DNA of 64,000 nucleotides from Aeromicrobium camelliae (lineage in GTDB: Bacteria > Actinomycetota > Actinomycetes > Propionibacteriales > Nocardioidaceae): NCBI RefSeq assembly GCF_003850045.1, contig NZ_RQJX01000005.1:62001-126000 (forward strand), written 5' to 3'. The translations under genes and the position numbers were made by a program. Below are positions 50,638 through 59,414 of this stretch, piece by piece (the first letter of the stretch is position 1; each line of letters starts with the position of its first letter). The notes below the pieces were generated by a model. The model was given only the letters and a program-made list of their open reading frames with translations, was not told the origin of the DNA and did no database searches.

Positions 50638-52152
50638 TCAGCGGTGGACGAAGCGCGGGGTCCAGGCCTGGCCGCGGGAGGTCACGCGGGTGGAGGACGC
50701 GCCGACGATCAGCAGGCACTTCATGTCGATCGTCGCGGGGTCCAGTTCGTGGAGGGTCGTGACGGTGAGGGACTCCTCGGCGCGACCGATGTCGCGGCCG
50801 ACGATCACCACCGTCTCGGGAGAGCGGTGCGCGAGCATCACCCGGCGCAGCTCCGCCACCTGCGTCGTGCGTGATCGCGAGGCGGGATTGTAGATCGCGA
50901 GGACGAGGTCGGCCTGGGCGATGTGTTCGAGCCGGCTCACCACGACGTCCCAGGGCTTGAGCCGGTCCGAGAGGCTCACCACCGCGAAGTCGGCACCCAC
51001 CGGAGCGCCTGCCTTCGCCGCCACCGCCTGCACCGCGGACACCCCGGGCAGGACCCGGATCGGCACCTGCGCGTACTCCGGCGACTCGGCGGCCTCGAAC
51101 ACTGCCGACGCCATCCCGAACACACCGGCGTCGCCACCCGACACCACGGCCACCCGCTCGCCGCGCGCCGCGAGATCGAGCGCGAACCGGGCCCGGTCGA
51201 CCTCGACGGTGTTGCCCGAGGCGTGCCGTTGCAGGCCCTCGCGCTGCGGCACCCGGTCGACGTACGGCCCGTACCCGACCACATGGTCGACCGACGCGAG
51301 GGCGTCGCGCACCTCCTCGGTCAGCCACCGATCTGGTCCCGGCCCGAGCCCGACGACCAGCAGTTCGGCCGCCCCCGCGTCCGTCCGCTCCTCCTGGACA
51401 GCGCGCACTGTCGCGTCGGAGTACCGGGCGCCGACGCTGTCACCGGGCACGACGATGAGCGAGAAGTAGGGGACCGAGGTGGGATCGACGTCGCGGACCG
51501 GCAACCAGCGCTGCTCGGGCATCGACGCGCGCTCCACATACAGCGCGTCGTCCAGCCGCCCGGCCTGCCGCAGCGCCTCGACCACGGCCCCGAACGTCCG
51601 ACCGAGCTTCATGATGATCGCGCCGTCCGTGTCGGCGAGCCGGCGGGCGAGCTCGGGCGTCGGCAAGGTGCCCGGCAGCACCGTCAGCACGTCGGTCTGC
51701 CGCACGAGCGGGGTCGCGGCCGCGGCCGTCGCCGCCGCGAAAGCAGGCACCCCGGGAACGACCTCGGTCTCGAAACGGTCGGACAGCCGGTCGTGCACGT
51801 ACATGTAGGAGCCGTAGAACAGCGGGTCGCCCTCCGCGAGGACCACGACGTCGCGTCCTGCCTCGAGGTGCGTCGCCAGCCGCTGCGCGCACTCCTCGTA
51901 GAAGTCCGCCATGGCGCCGGCGTAGCCGCCCGGATGCTCGGTGGTCCCCGTCGTCACCGGGTACTCGAGCACCTCCTCGATCACGCCGTCGGGGATCAGC
52001 TCGGCCGCGATCCGCCGCGCGTTGGACCGCTTGCCGGTGCCCTGGTGGTAGGCGATGACGTCCGCGGCGGCGATGAGCCGCGCGGCCTTGCGCGTGATGA
52101 GCTCGGGGTCGCCGGGACCGAGGCCGACGCCCCAGAGCCGCCCGGCGCTCAC
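50638..52152 (-). CDS. cobIJ: Precorrin-2 C20-methyltransferase / precorrin-3B C17-methyltransferase fusion
   Basis: A 504-residue fusion. Residues 1-240 are CobI (LWGVGLGPGDPELITRKAAR, VVVLAEGDPLFYGSYMYV, VVPGVPAFAAATA). Residues about 245-504 are CobJ (LLVVGLGPGPDRWLTEEV, VVGYGPYVDRV, VAVVSGGDAGVFGMA). CobI-CobJ fusions are frequent in actinobacteria. The steps flank that of CobG. GTG overlaps the cobH stop (GTGA). Confidence 0.93.
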   Translation of the reverse strand: MSAGRLWGVGLGPGDPELITRKAARLIAAADVIAYHQGTGKRSNARRIAAELIPDGVIEEVLEYPVTTGTTEHPGGYAGAMADFYEECAQRLATHLEAGRDVVVLAEGDPLFYGSYMYVHDRLSDRFETEVVPGVPAFAAATAAAATPLVRQTDVLTVLPGTLPTPELARRLADTDGAIIMKLGRTFGAVVEALRQAGRLDDALYVERASMPEQRWLPVRDVDPTSVPYFSLIVVPGDSVGARYSDATVRAVQEERTDAGAAELLVVGLGPGPDRWLTEEVRDALASVDHVVGYGPYVDRVPQREGLQRHASGNTVEVDRARFALDLAARGERVAVVSGGDAGVFGMASAVFEAAESPEYAQVPIRVLPGVSAVQAVAAKAGAPVGADFAVVSLSDRLKPWDVVVSRLEHIAQADLVLAIYNPASRSRTTQVAELRRVMLAHRSPETVVIVGRDIGRAEESLTVTTLHELDPATIDMKCLLIVGASSTRVTSRGQAWTPRFVHR

Positions 52153-52811
52153 TCGCGCTCCTGGGCGAGGGCGTTGAGCGCAGAGGCGGCCATCGCTGAA
52201 CCGCCGCGGCGGCCGTGCACAGTGACGAACGGGATGTCGATGCCGTGGTCGCCGGCGAGGTCGGCAAGGGCCCGTTTGGACTCGGCGGCCCCGATGAAGC
52301 CGACGGGCACCCCGACGATCGCGGCGGGGCGCGGCGCACCGTCGATGAGCATCTCCAGCAGGTGGAACAGGGCGGTCGGCGCGTTGCCGATCGCGACGAC
52401 AGCGCCCTCGAGCCGGGGCTCCCACAGTGACACCGCGGCTGCCGACCGCGTCGTGCCCCACGCCCGGGCCAGCTCGGGGACCTGCGGGTCGCGCAGCGTG
52501 CAGAGGACGTCGTTCTCGCGCGGCAACCGCGCGCGGGTCACGCCGGAGGCGACCATGTGGGCGTCGGCGAGGATCGGTGCGCCCGCCTCCAGCGCCCCGC
52601 GGGCCGCCTCGACGAGACGCGGGTGGATCTGCAGGTCGCGGGTGAGATCGGTCTGACCGGTGCCGTGGATCATCCGCACCGCGACCTTCTCCGCGTCGGC
52701 CGGGACCGCGGCGAGGTCGGACTCGGCGCGGATCGTGGCGAACGAGTCGACGTAGATGGCCGGGCCGTCGTCGACGTAGTGGTAGTGGCGGCGCGGGCGG
52801 TCGAGGGTCAT
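52149..52811 (-). CDS. cobH: Precorrin-8X methylmutase
   Basis: A 220-residue CobH/CbiC enzyme moving the C11 methyl to C12. VRMIHGTGQTDLTRDLQI includes the catalytic His; APILADAHMVASGVTR, AVVAIGNAPTALFHLLE and VGVPVGFIGAAESK are conserved. It is coupled by 4-base overlaps to cobG before and cobIJ after. Confidence 0.94.
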   Translation of the reverse strand: MTLDRPRRHYHYVDDGPAIYVDSFATIRAESDLAAVPADAEKVAVRMIHGTGQTDLTRDLQIHPRLVEAARGALEAGAPILADAHMVASGVTRARLPRENDVLCTLRDPQVPELARAWGTTRSAAAVSLWEPRLEGAVVAIGNAPTALFHLLEMLIDGAPRPAAIVGVPVGFIGAAESKRALADLAGDHGIDIPFVTVHGRRGGSAMAASALNALAQERE

Positions 52812-53656
52812 GCGGGCTCCAGGTCGGGGACGACGATGCTGCGCCAGGGGGTCACGAGGACCTCGTCGGGCAGGTCCGCGGCCAGCTCGCGGGTGAGCCG
52901 GCCGTCGGGGACGGCGACGTGCCGGGCGACCCGGCCGTCACGCTGCTCGATGATGCCGAACGGCCACGGTTCGGCCTGCACGCGGGTCCGTGGGTCACGA
53001 GGCGCCTCGGGTGCGAGGGGGTGGTCCAGTTCATCGACGTGCCAGACGGCCTCCGGTCCACCGCCGCGCGCCTCGAGGAAACGCCGCGCCAGCTCCGCGA
53101 GGCTCTCGGCGGCGGCGTGCAGCGGCACGGTCGCGCCCCAGTGGGCCGCGCCGAGCCGCAGTTGGACGGTCGCGGCGTCGAGGGCGAGGAGCCCGAGGTC
53201 GAGCGGGCGCCAGGCGATGTCGCCGCGGCCGTCGTCGAGGACGAAGAGGAAGCGTCCCGGCAGAGCGGCGAACGCCGGCTCGGCGCACAGCAGCCGGTCG
53301 AGCTCGGCGGCGACCGGGCGCACGTCGGCCCGCCCGCCTGCGCGGCCGGTCAGCGGGGAGATCTCGATGTTGCGAACCAGCTCGTGCGAAGGCGCGGGAA
53401 GCAGACCGAGCTCCTGCACGGCGTCGACGAAGTCCGACGGCACACAACCGTCGGTGTGGCCGATGCCCCGCAGCTGGACGTTGGCGCGCGAGGTGAGGTG
53501 GAGGGCGCCGTCGCCCCAGCGTTCGGCGAGGTCGAGCAGGTCGTGCAGGTGTCGCAACGGTCCGCCGGCGAGGCGCAGCCGGACCAGCGCGCCGTCGTCC
53601 GCGATCCACGGGCGCAGGACGCCCGGGCAGCGGTCGGTGCGGGTGCGGGTGCTCAC
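52808..53656 (-). CDS. cobG: CobG-like precorrin-3B synthase, short form without iron-sulfur half
   Basis: A 282-residue homologue of the N-terminal part of CobG: TDRCPGVLRPW, GDGALHLTSRANVQLRGIG, LVRNIEISPLTG, ALPGRFLFVLDDGRGD and VVTPWRSIVVP. Full-length actinobacterial CobG continues after VTPWR with cysteine motifs that bind a [4Fe-4S] cluster and siroheme-like substrate; here the protein ends five residues later and contains only three isolated cysteines. The stop overlaps the cobH start, so no continuation exists. It may be a non-catalytic remnant, or rely on a separate subunit. GTG start; CACGAT lies six bases upstream. Confidence 0.75.
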   Translation of the reverse strand: MSTRTRTDRCPGVLRPWIADDGALVRLRLAGGPLRHLHDLLDLAERWGDGALHLTSRANVQLRGIGHTDGCVPSDFVDAVQELGLLPAPSHELVRNIEISPLTGRAGGRADVRPVAAELDRLLCAEPAFAALPGRFLFVLDDGRGDIAWRPLDLGLLALDAATVQLRLGAAHWGATVPLHAAAESLAELARRFLEARGGGPEAVWHVDELDHPLAPEAPRDPRTRVQAEPWPFGIIEQRDGRVARHVAVPDGRLTRELAADLPDEVLVTPWRSIVVPDLEPA

Positions 53657-53676
53657 CGCGTCATCGTGCCACGCGG

Positions 53677-53696
53677 TGAGCACCCGCCGGTGCTCA
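53677..53696. terminator. Short hairpin between aztD and cobG
   Basis: TGAGCACC-CGCC-GGTGCTCA is a perfect 8-bp stem with a 4-base loop. It overlaps the stop codon of the upstream AztD-like gene and ends 20 bases before the cobG start. Likely a weak terminator, so partial read-through into cobGHIJ is possible. Confidence 0.55.
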
Positions 53697-54869
53697 GTGG
53701 GCGTGGAGCACGCCGCTGAGCTCGTTCGGCGCGACCTCGAGGTCGGCCGTCGCGGTGATCTCACCGGACTCCAGATCCACGGCGTGAATCTGCTGCGCGG
53801 CCGGGTCGCTCACGTAGGCGGTGCCCTCGCGCACGAAGATCGCCGGGCGCGGCTGCTGCCAGTCCAGCGGCTCGGTCCACTCCTCGTCGATCACGTCGAT
53901 CGCGCGGACGATCTCGCCGGACTCGGGGTCGATGACGTGGATCTTGCCGTCGGTGCCGAGCACGAGGGCCTCGCCCTCCGGACCGCGAGCCAGCGAGCGG
54001 AACGTGTAGCTCGCCGGCAGGTCCACGAGCCGCAGCTCGTTCGTCTCAGTGTCGATGAGCGAGACCTGCGTGGGGCGCTCCAGCTCCGCGTCCGGGTCCT
54101 GCTTGTAGTCGCCCAGCACGACCGACGACTCCTCCGAGCCGGCCTGGTTGCCGATACGGCCGTACTCCGTGGGGCTGTCGATCTTCGTGAACTCGCCGTC
54201 GGCGTAGGTGAGGACACCGTCCTCGCAGCCGATCACGACGACCTCACCGCGGGCGGTCGCCTCGCCGTGGACGCCGGGGCAGTTCTCGGCGCGGGCGATC
54301 TCGTTGCCGTCGGCGTCGACGACGCGGGCGCCCACGCGGGTCTCGGAGTCGCCGAGGGTGCTCAGCATGTCGCCGTTCTCGAGCTGGATGGCGACACCGT
54401 GGTGGGCCTCGGGCGTCTGATGGGTCTCCGTCTCGGGCTTCTCGCCGCTGTCGAGGTCGTGCGGGTCGAACGTGGTGATCTCGCCCGTACCGTCGGCGAA
54501 CAGCACCGCGAGATCGGCGTGACGGACGACGTGACCGGGGGTGTCGGCCTCGAACACGATGTCCGTGAGTTCACCGGCGGTCGCGTCGAGCACCTGGAAG
54601 CCCTCGGACGTCGACACCATGACGTGGTCGTTGGTGCCTGCCGGGTTGATGCGGTTGAAGCCGTCGAGCTCGATGTCCTCGGCGACCTCGAGGGTCTCGC
54701 CGTCGAGCACGAGCAGACCGCCGTCGTAGGTCGTCACGATCGGGTGATCGATCGACTGGTCGCTCGAACCTCCGTCGCCTGCCGCGTCGTCGTTCGTGCT
54801 GCCGCACGCGGCGAGCGCGAGCATGCTCGCGGCCGCGAGCGGCACGAGGGTGGAACGGGTCCTTCGCAT
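53694..54869 (-). CDS. aztD: AztD-like zinc metallochaperone lipoprotein, copy 1
   Basis: A 391-residue secreted beta-propeller. Lipobox ALAACGS at about residue 22. Repeated blade motifs (GLLVLDGETLEVAEDIEL, IHVIDPESGEIVRAIDV) and zinc-site-like His clusters (THQTPEAHHGVAI) match AztD, which passes zinc to the AztC binding protein. The C-terminus ends LHAH. SD sequence AAGGAG precedes the ATG. It lies 40 bases after aztC and is the last gene of the zinc operon. Confidence 0.85.
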   Translation of the reverse strand: MRRTRSTLVPLAAASMLALAACGSTNDDAAGDGGSSDQSIDHPIVTTYDGGLLVLDGETLEVAEDIELDGFNRINPAGTNDHVMVSTSEGFQVLDATAGELTDIVFEADTPGHVVRHADLAVLFADGTGEITTFDPHDLDSGEKPETETHQTPEAHHGVAIQLENGDMLSTLGDSETRVGARVVDADGNEIARAENCPGVHGEATARGEVVVIGCEDGVLTYADGEFTKIDSPTEYGRIGNQAGSEESSVVLGDYKQDPDAELERPTQVSLIDTETNELRLVDLPASYTFRSLARGPEGEALVLGTDGKIHVIDPESGEIVRAIDVIDEEWTEPLDWQQPRPAIFVREGTAYVSDPAAQQIHAVDLESGEITATADLEVAPNELSGVLHAH

Positions 54870-54909
54870 GATTTCTCCTTCGATGGGGTGTGGCCGAGGT
54901 GGCCGGGAT

Positions 54910-55824
54910 TCAGGGGGTGAGGGCGGTCGCGATGGTGGCGGTGTTGGCGCGCATCATCCCGAGGTAGGTGGCGGCTTCGCCGTCGGCGGTGAGCGATTCG
55001 GAGTACAGCGAGCGCACGTCGACGTCGACTCCCGCCGTTTCCGCCAGCACCTGAGCCAGCCGGTCGGGGTGGGAGGAGTCGGCGAAGATCGCCGGCACGC
55101 CCGCCTCGCGGATGGCGGTGGCGAGTGAGTCGAGATCGGCGGCGCTGGGGGACGCGAGCGTCGTCCCGCTCGGGATCACGGCGCCGAGCACCTCGAAGTC
55201 GTACCGATCGGCGAGGTAGCCGAGGACGTGATGGTTCGTCACCAGGGTGCGTCGGTCCGCCGGGATGCGGTCGAACGCCTCGCGCATCTCGCCGTCCAGC
55301 GCAGCCAGTTCGGCGTCGTAGTCGGCGGCACGTGCTTCCACCGCTGCCGCGTCGATGTCCGGAACGTGCTCGATGACCTGGTCGGCGATGAGTCGCGCGG
55401 CCTCGCGCATCCGCTCAGGATCGGTCCAGAAGTGCGGGTCGGCCTGCCCGACGGAGCTGCCCTCCTGGTACTCCAGGGGGTCGACCTCCTCGCCGACGGC
55501 GAGCACGGGAACGCCCGCGTCCGCTGCCGCGTCGACGGTGTTCTGCACGCCCTCCTCGAGGCCGAGTCCGTTGCTCACCACGAGCGCGGCGCTCTCCACA
55601 GTGGCGGCGTCGCGTGCGGAGATCTCGAACGAGTGCGGGTCCGCGCCGTCGGGCATCAGGACGACGATCTCGGCCTCCTCGCCGACGATCTGCTGCGCCA
55701 CGTCGCCGAGGATGTTGGTGGTCACCACGATGCTGCCCTCACCGGGCCCGTCGCCGACGCAGGCCGCGAGCCCGACGGTGCTCAGTGCGGCCGTGAGCGC
55801 GAGCGCGACGGCGCGCCTCACCAT
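54910..55824 (-). CDS. aztC: Zinc ABC transporter substrate-binding lipoprotein
   Basis: A 304-residue cluster A-I metal-binding protein. Lipobox VGLAACV near residue 20. Zinc ligands expected from the family are His in DPHSFEISARD, His in ADPHFWTDPERM, His in LVTNHHVLGYLAD and Asp in IFADSSHPDRL. There is no His-rich loop between the first two, as in AztC rather than ZnuA, which suits delivery by a metallochaperone. Its ATG overlaps the stop of the upstream AztD-like gene. Confidence 0.9.
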   Translation of the reverse strand: MVRRAVALALTAALSTVGLAACVGDGPGEGSIVVTTNILGDVAQQIVGEEAEIVVLMPDGADPHSFEISARDAATVESAALVVSNGLGLEEGVQNTVDAAADAGVPVLAVGEEVDPLEYQEGSSVGQADPHFWTDPERMREAARLIADQVIEHVPDIDAAAVEARAADYDAELAALDGEMREAFDRIPADRRTLVTNHHVLGYLADRYDFEVLGAVIPSGTTLASPSAADLDSLATAIREAGVPAIFADSSHPDRLAQVLAETAGVDVDVRSLYSESLTADGEAATYLGMMRANTATIATALTP

Positions 55825-57008
55825 CCCGTCTCCGCGAGGAAGGTCGGGGCCACGCCGTCGGTGTCGATCGTGCGGGAGACGCGGAGCGCGTCGGCGTAGT
55901 CGATCTCGTGCACGACGCCGGCGTCCGCGTCGTTGACGTAGGCGCGGGCGGCGTCGGCGACGATCGTCGGGGGGTTGTCGGCGTCGAGCTTCTCGACGAG
56001 GGGCGCCTCGGCCACGACTGCGCCCGCGGCGTCGAGGTGCCGCAGCGTTCCCGACGCATCCAGCGTGAGCACGCCGAGGCCGGTTCCGAGGGCGACGGTG
56101 GCGACGGCGTTCGGCGCGTCCATGGCGGTCCAGCTGCGGGCGTTGACGTCGAAGAGCCACGCGCCGGCATCGCCGCGGAGGGCGGCGAGCTCCGTGCTGT
56201 GCGGACGCTGCGCGAACGACCACGCCCGGTCGTCGGGCGGGGTTCCGTCCGGGTACGGCACCAGCTCGGCGCCGTCGGCGTCCACCACCAGCGCGCCACC
56301 GTCGCAGGCCACCACGACCGTGTCGCGCACCCGGGCGGCTCCGTGCAGGTCGGCGCAGGGCACGTCGAGCTCCTCGACGACCTCGCCCTCGTGATCGCGC
56401 CACTGCAGGCCGTCCGGAAGCTCCGGGCCCGACGAGGTCGACGTGAGGAGGCGGTCACCGACGCCGAGTGCGAAGCCGTGGTGCGGTTCCCCCGCGTCGA
56501 ACGTCGCCGTCGTGACCTCCCCGTCCTCCAGCGCGTCACGGTCCACCACCGTCACCTCGCCGCTGGCGTCGTCGAAAGCGGCCGTGGCGGTACCGAAGCC
56601 GCCGATGGCGTGGCCGTCGCCCCAGCCGTGAGCGTCGAGGTCCGCCAGTTCCCCGCGGTAGTAGTGGTTGTGGTCGCCGTGCGGCCAGGTCCAGACACCG
56701 GTGTCGAGGACGTGCGTCCACTCGTCCGCACCGACGTAGGCGAAGCGGCCGTCGGACGCCAGCGACGTCACGGGAGCAGCGACCTCCACCGTGTCGACCG
56801 ATTCGTCGAGCAGATCGATGATCGCCACCGCTCCGGTCTCCGCGTCAGCAGCCACGAGGTGGTACTGCGCTTCGGCTTCCTCGCTCGCCCCGCTGACCGC
56901 ACCATGACCGTGTCCGGCCGGCGAGTCCGCATCCGGTGAACCCGGTGACGAGCACGCGGCCAGCAGAAGGGTGGTGGTGACGGCTGCACAGGCAGTCCTG
57001 AACTTCAC
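55818..57008 (-). CDS. AztD-like zinc metallochaperone lipoprotein, copy 2
   Basis: A 396-residue secreted beta-propeller lipoprotein with lipobox LLLAACSS at about residue 17. It is more His-rich than copy 1: AGHGHGAVS at the mature N-terminus, WPHGDHNHYYRG, GDGHAIGG and GEPHHGFALG. AztD proteins carry His-rich N-termini and His sites on the propeller that hold zinc before transfer to AztC. GTG overlaps the permease stop; the stop overlaps the aztC start. The two AztD-like copies flank aztC and are clearly diverged. Confidence 0.82.
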   Translation of the reverse strand: MKFRTACAAVTTTLLLAACSSPGSPDADSPAGHGHGAVSGASEEAEAQYHLVAADAETGAVAIIDLLDESVDTVEVAAPVTSLASDGRFAYVGADEWTHVLDTGVWTWPHGDHNHYYRGELADLDAHGWGDGHAIGGFGTATAAFDDASGEVTVVDRDALEDGEVTTATFDAGEPHHGFALGVGDRLLTSTSSGPELPDGLQWRDHEGEVVEELDVPCADLHGAARVRDTVVVACDGGALVVDADGAELVPYPDGTPPDDRAWSFAQRPHSTELAALRGDAGAWLFDVNARSWTAMDAPNAVATVALGTGLGVLTLDASGTLRHLDAAGAVVAEAPLVEKLDADNPPTIVADAARAYVNDADAGVVHEIDYADALRVSRTIDTDGVAPTFLAETGW

Positions 57009-57859
57009 GAGACGAGCGTCCTTTCGGTGGGGAGGGGGGAGGTCGGCCGGCGTTTCAGGGACGAGAGTCCGAGCGAGAGCGCGAAGATGCCGACCGCGGT
57101 GAGGGCGATGGTCGCTCCGGCGGCTGTCGCGGCGTGCCAGGAGATGACGAGACCGCCGAGCACGGCGATACAGCCGAACGCCGCGGCCAGCACCATCGCG
57201 GAGGACACGCGTGAGGTCCACAGCAGCGCCGCGGCCGGCGGGGCGATGAGCATGCCGAAGACGAGCAAGGTGCCGACGACGCTGAACGACGACACGATCG
57301 CGAGCGTCAGGAGCGCGAGCAGCACGCCTTCGGTCAGGCGCGGTCGAAGACCTGTCGTCTGCGCGATGCGGTGGTCGAGTGCGGCGAGCAGGAAGGCCCG
57401 TCGTCCCACGATGGTGACGACGACGATCACCGTCGTGGTCGCCGCCAGCACCAGAACTTCGCTGGAGCGGACGCCGAGCACGTCGCCGAAGAGGAACGCG
57501 GTCAGATCGACCGCGAACGACGACGAGGCCGAGACGATGATGACGCCGAGCGCCAGCATCCCGACGAACAGCAGGCCGATGGTCGTGTCGTTGCCGAGTC
57601 GCCGACTGCGCTGCAGGGCGCTGACGCCTGCCGCCATGGCGCCTGCGGCGACCGCCGCTCCGAAGTGCAGGCTCGCGCCGAGGAGCGAGGCGGTGGCGAC
57701 TCCGGAGAGCATCCCGTGCGACATCGCGTCGCCGAGGAAGGCCATGCCGCGAAGGACGACCCAGGTGCCCGCGCAGGCGCACCCGATCGCGACCAGGATG
57801 CCGGCGAGGGCAGCCCGGCTCACGAAGGAGACGGCGAAGGGCTCGGTGAGAACGTCCAC
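57005..57859 (-). CDS. aztB: Zinc ABC transporter permease
   Basis: A 284-residue ABC-3 (ZnuB-like) permease with about eight membrane segments: VVLRGMAFLGDAMSHGMLSG, DTTIGLLFVGMLALGVI and GTLLVFGMLIAPPAAALL are conserved. GTG at 57859 was chosen because TACGGT lies exactly six bases upstream (57866-57871), a leaderless arrangement; a TTG at 57874 would include that element. First gene of the minus-strand zinc operon. Confidence 0.9.
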   Translation of the reverse strand: MDVLTEPFAVSFVSRAALAGILVAIGCACAGTWVVLRGMAFLGDAMSHGMLSGVATASLLGASLHFGAAVAAGAMAAGVSALQRSRRLGNDTTIGLLFVGMLALGVIIVSASSSFAVDLTAFLFGDVLGVRSSEVLVLAATTTVIVVVTIVGRRAFLLAALDHRIAQTTGLRPRLTEGVLLALLTLAIVSSFSVVGTLLVFGMLIAPPAAALLWTSRVSSAMVLAAAFGCIAVLGGLVISWHAATAAGATIALTAVGIFALSLGLSSLKRRPTSPLPTERTLVS

Positions 57860-57880
57860 GGCACGACCGTACAATGCAGA

Positions 57881-57895
57881 TGAGAATCGTTTTCG
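57881..57895. promoter_or_regulatory. Candidate Zur box in the divergent zinc-transporter promoter
   Basis: TGAGAATCGTTTTCG matches 11 of 15 positions of the actinobacterial Zur consensus TGAAAATGATTTTCA. It lies about 10 bases upstream of the aztB -10 element on the minus strand and directly upstream of the aztA start region on the plus strand, so one bound repressor could close both promoters when zinc is sufficient. Confidence 0.75.
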
Positions 57896-57907
57896 TTAGG
57901 GGTCTGC

Positions 57908-58585
57908 ATGCTGGTCTCATCCGCCGCCACGACAGCCGAGCTTCGTGCGCGGGACGTCTGGTTCGCCTATCCGAACCGGCCGGTGCTGCAGGGCGTCGAG
58001 CTGTCGGTGAGGGCCGGGGAGGTCACTGCGCTGCGCGGCGACAACGGGGCCGGCAAGTCGACCTTGCTCGACATCGTGTGCGGAGTGCGCCGCCCTCACC
58101 GCGGAACCGTCGAGTTGCCCGGTCGTATCGCGTACGTCCCGCAACGCACGGATCTCGACTCGCGGTTGCCGGTGACAGTCCGCGATGTCGTGACGATGGG
58201 AACCTGGAGTGACCGCGGATGGTGGCGGCCGCTGCGGCGTAGCGACCGGTTCGCCGTGCAGGCGGCGATGGAGCGCGTGGGGATCGACCACCTCGCCTCG
58301 AGGCGACTCGACGAACTCTCCGGCGGTCAGGTGCAGCGCACGCTCATGGCGCGGGCGCTCACGACCGGGGCGCCGGTCATCGTCCTCGACGAACCCACGA
58401 CCGGCCTCGACCGCGAGGTCCGCCGCGTGGTTGCTGATCTCCTCGCCGAGCTGGCCGCCGAGGGTCGGATCGTTCTCCACGCCACCCACGACGACGACGC
58501 TCTCGCCGCCAGCGACATCGTCCTCCACCTCACCCACGGCACCATCACCAAGGCCGAGCCGACCACGTCGGCAGCGATCCAGTAG
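57908..58585 (+). CDS. aztA: Zinc ABC transporter ATP-binding protein
   Basis: A 225-residue ABC ATPase with Walker A RGDNGAGKSTLLD, signature LSGGQVQRTLMAR, Walker B VIVLDEPTTGLD and switch His in VLHATHDDD. It pairs with the divergent permease across the Zur box. Its separation from the rest of the operon on the opposite strand is notable. Confidence 0.9.
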   Translation: MLVSSAATTAELRARDVWFAYPNRPVLQGVELSVRAGEVTALRGDNGAGKSTLLDIVCGVRRPHRGTVELPGRIAYVPQRTDLDSRLPVTVRDVVTMGTWSDRGWWRPLRRSDRFAVQAAMERVGIDHLASRRLDELSGGQVQRTLMARALTTGAPVIVLDEPTTGLDREVRRVVADLLAELAAEGRIVLHATHDDDALAASDIVLHLTHGTITKAEPTTSAAIQ

Positions 58586-58611
58586 CGGCGAGGAACGAGC
58601 CGCGAGGTGAC

Positions 58612-58706
58612 GTGGTCTCGATACGGGCTCCGCAGAGCTCCGCCCTACTCGACCACCTATGGCCGCGTTGTCGCTGAGCGACCTCCTACTCGACCATCTG
58701 CGAGGG
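58612..58706. repeat. Dispersed repeat element, copy 3 (one full arm, one partial)
   Basis: The arm at 58612-58657 is identical over 46 bases to the left arm of copy 1. After about 13 bases a partial second arm (GTCGCTGAGCGACC then CTACTCGACCA, about 58670-58696) follows in the same orientation, not inverted as in copies 1 and 2, and lacks the GTGGTCTCGATACG end. It probably reflects a rearranged or decayed copy. Confidence 0.7.
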
Positions 58707-58728
58707 CGTGCGGTGTTAGCGTGCGGGC

Positions 58729-59394
58729 GTGGGGATGGACGGGACGCTGGCGGCGCTGTCGGCCCTCGGTCCGTACTTCGCGGTCGACCGGTACGAGCCG
58801 GACAAGGACTGGCGTCCGCTCTCCGCCCTGCTGGCGCCGGGTCCGCTCGAGTCCCGCGTCGAACACACCTCCCGTGCCCTGGGGCTCGAAGGCTCCGCCG
58901 ACGACGTGCGGGTCGCCGCGTCGACGGTCGCCCTCGGACTCTTCTCCCAGCTCGTGTCGCCCGTCCTCGGAGCGACTGCCACGGCGACCACGCCACCTGC
59001 GATCACCCTGGACAGCATGTGGTGGCGAGCCGCCGCCTCCGGGCCCTGGGCGCTGGCGGTCGACCGACTCGGTGGGTCCGACACGCTCGGGACGGCGCTG
59101 ACCGGGGCGGTCGCGCCGCTCGTCGAGCGCTTCGCCGAGGGGTTCTCGCTGTCGCGGACCGTGCTGTGGGGCAACGCGGCCTCGGCCGTCTTCGGCTCCG
59201 TCGCGGCGTTGCATCGCGCCGGCGCGGAGCGGACGTCGCAGGCCGCGGTCCTGGCGCTCGACGCGCTGCGCCGCGAACCACTGCTCGGCCACGGCGAGAT
59301 CGTCGACCGGCACTTCGTTCGCACGTCCTGCTGCTTGTACTACCGGGTCCCCGGTGGCGGGTACTGCGGTGACTGCGTGCTCGCGCAGCCCTGA
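58729..59394 (+). CDS. FhuF-like (2Fe-2S)-binding protein
   Basis: A 221-residue protein, largely helical, ending in the FhuF-type cysteine motif TSCCLYYRVPGGGYCGDC, which binds a [2Fe-2S] cluster. FhuF proteins reduce ferric siderophores after uptake. Here the neighbours are zinc and B12 importers, so a cobalamin or metal-chelate reductase role is possible but unproven. TAGCGT six bases before the GTG at 58729 indicates a leaderless transcript. Confidence 0.78.
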   Translation: MGMDGTLAALSALGPYFAVDRYEPDKDWRPLSALLAPGPLESRVEHTSRALGLEGSADDVRVAASTVALGLFSQLVSPVLGATATATTPPAITLDSMWWRAAASGPWALAVDRLGGSDTLGTALTGAVAPLVERFAEGFSLSRTVLWGNAASAVFGSVAALHRAGAERTSQAAVLALDALRREPLLGHGEIVDRHFVRTSCCLYYRVPGGGYCGDCVLAQP

Positions 59395-59414
59395 GCGCGG
59401 GTGCTACATTGCTC

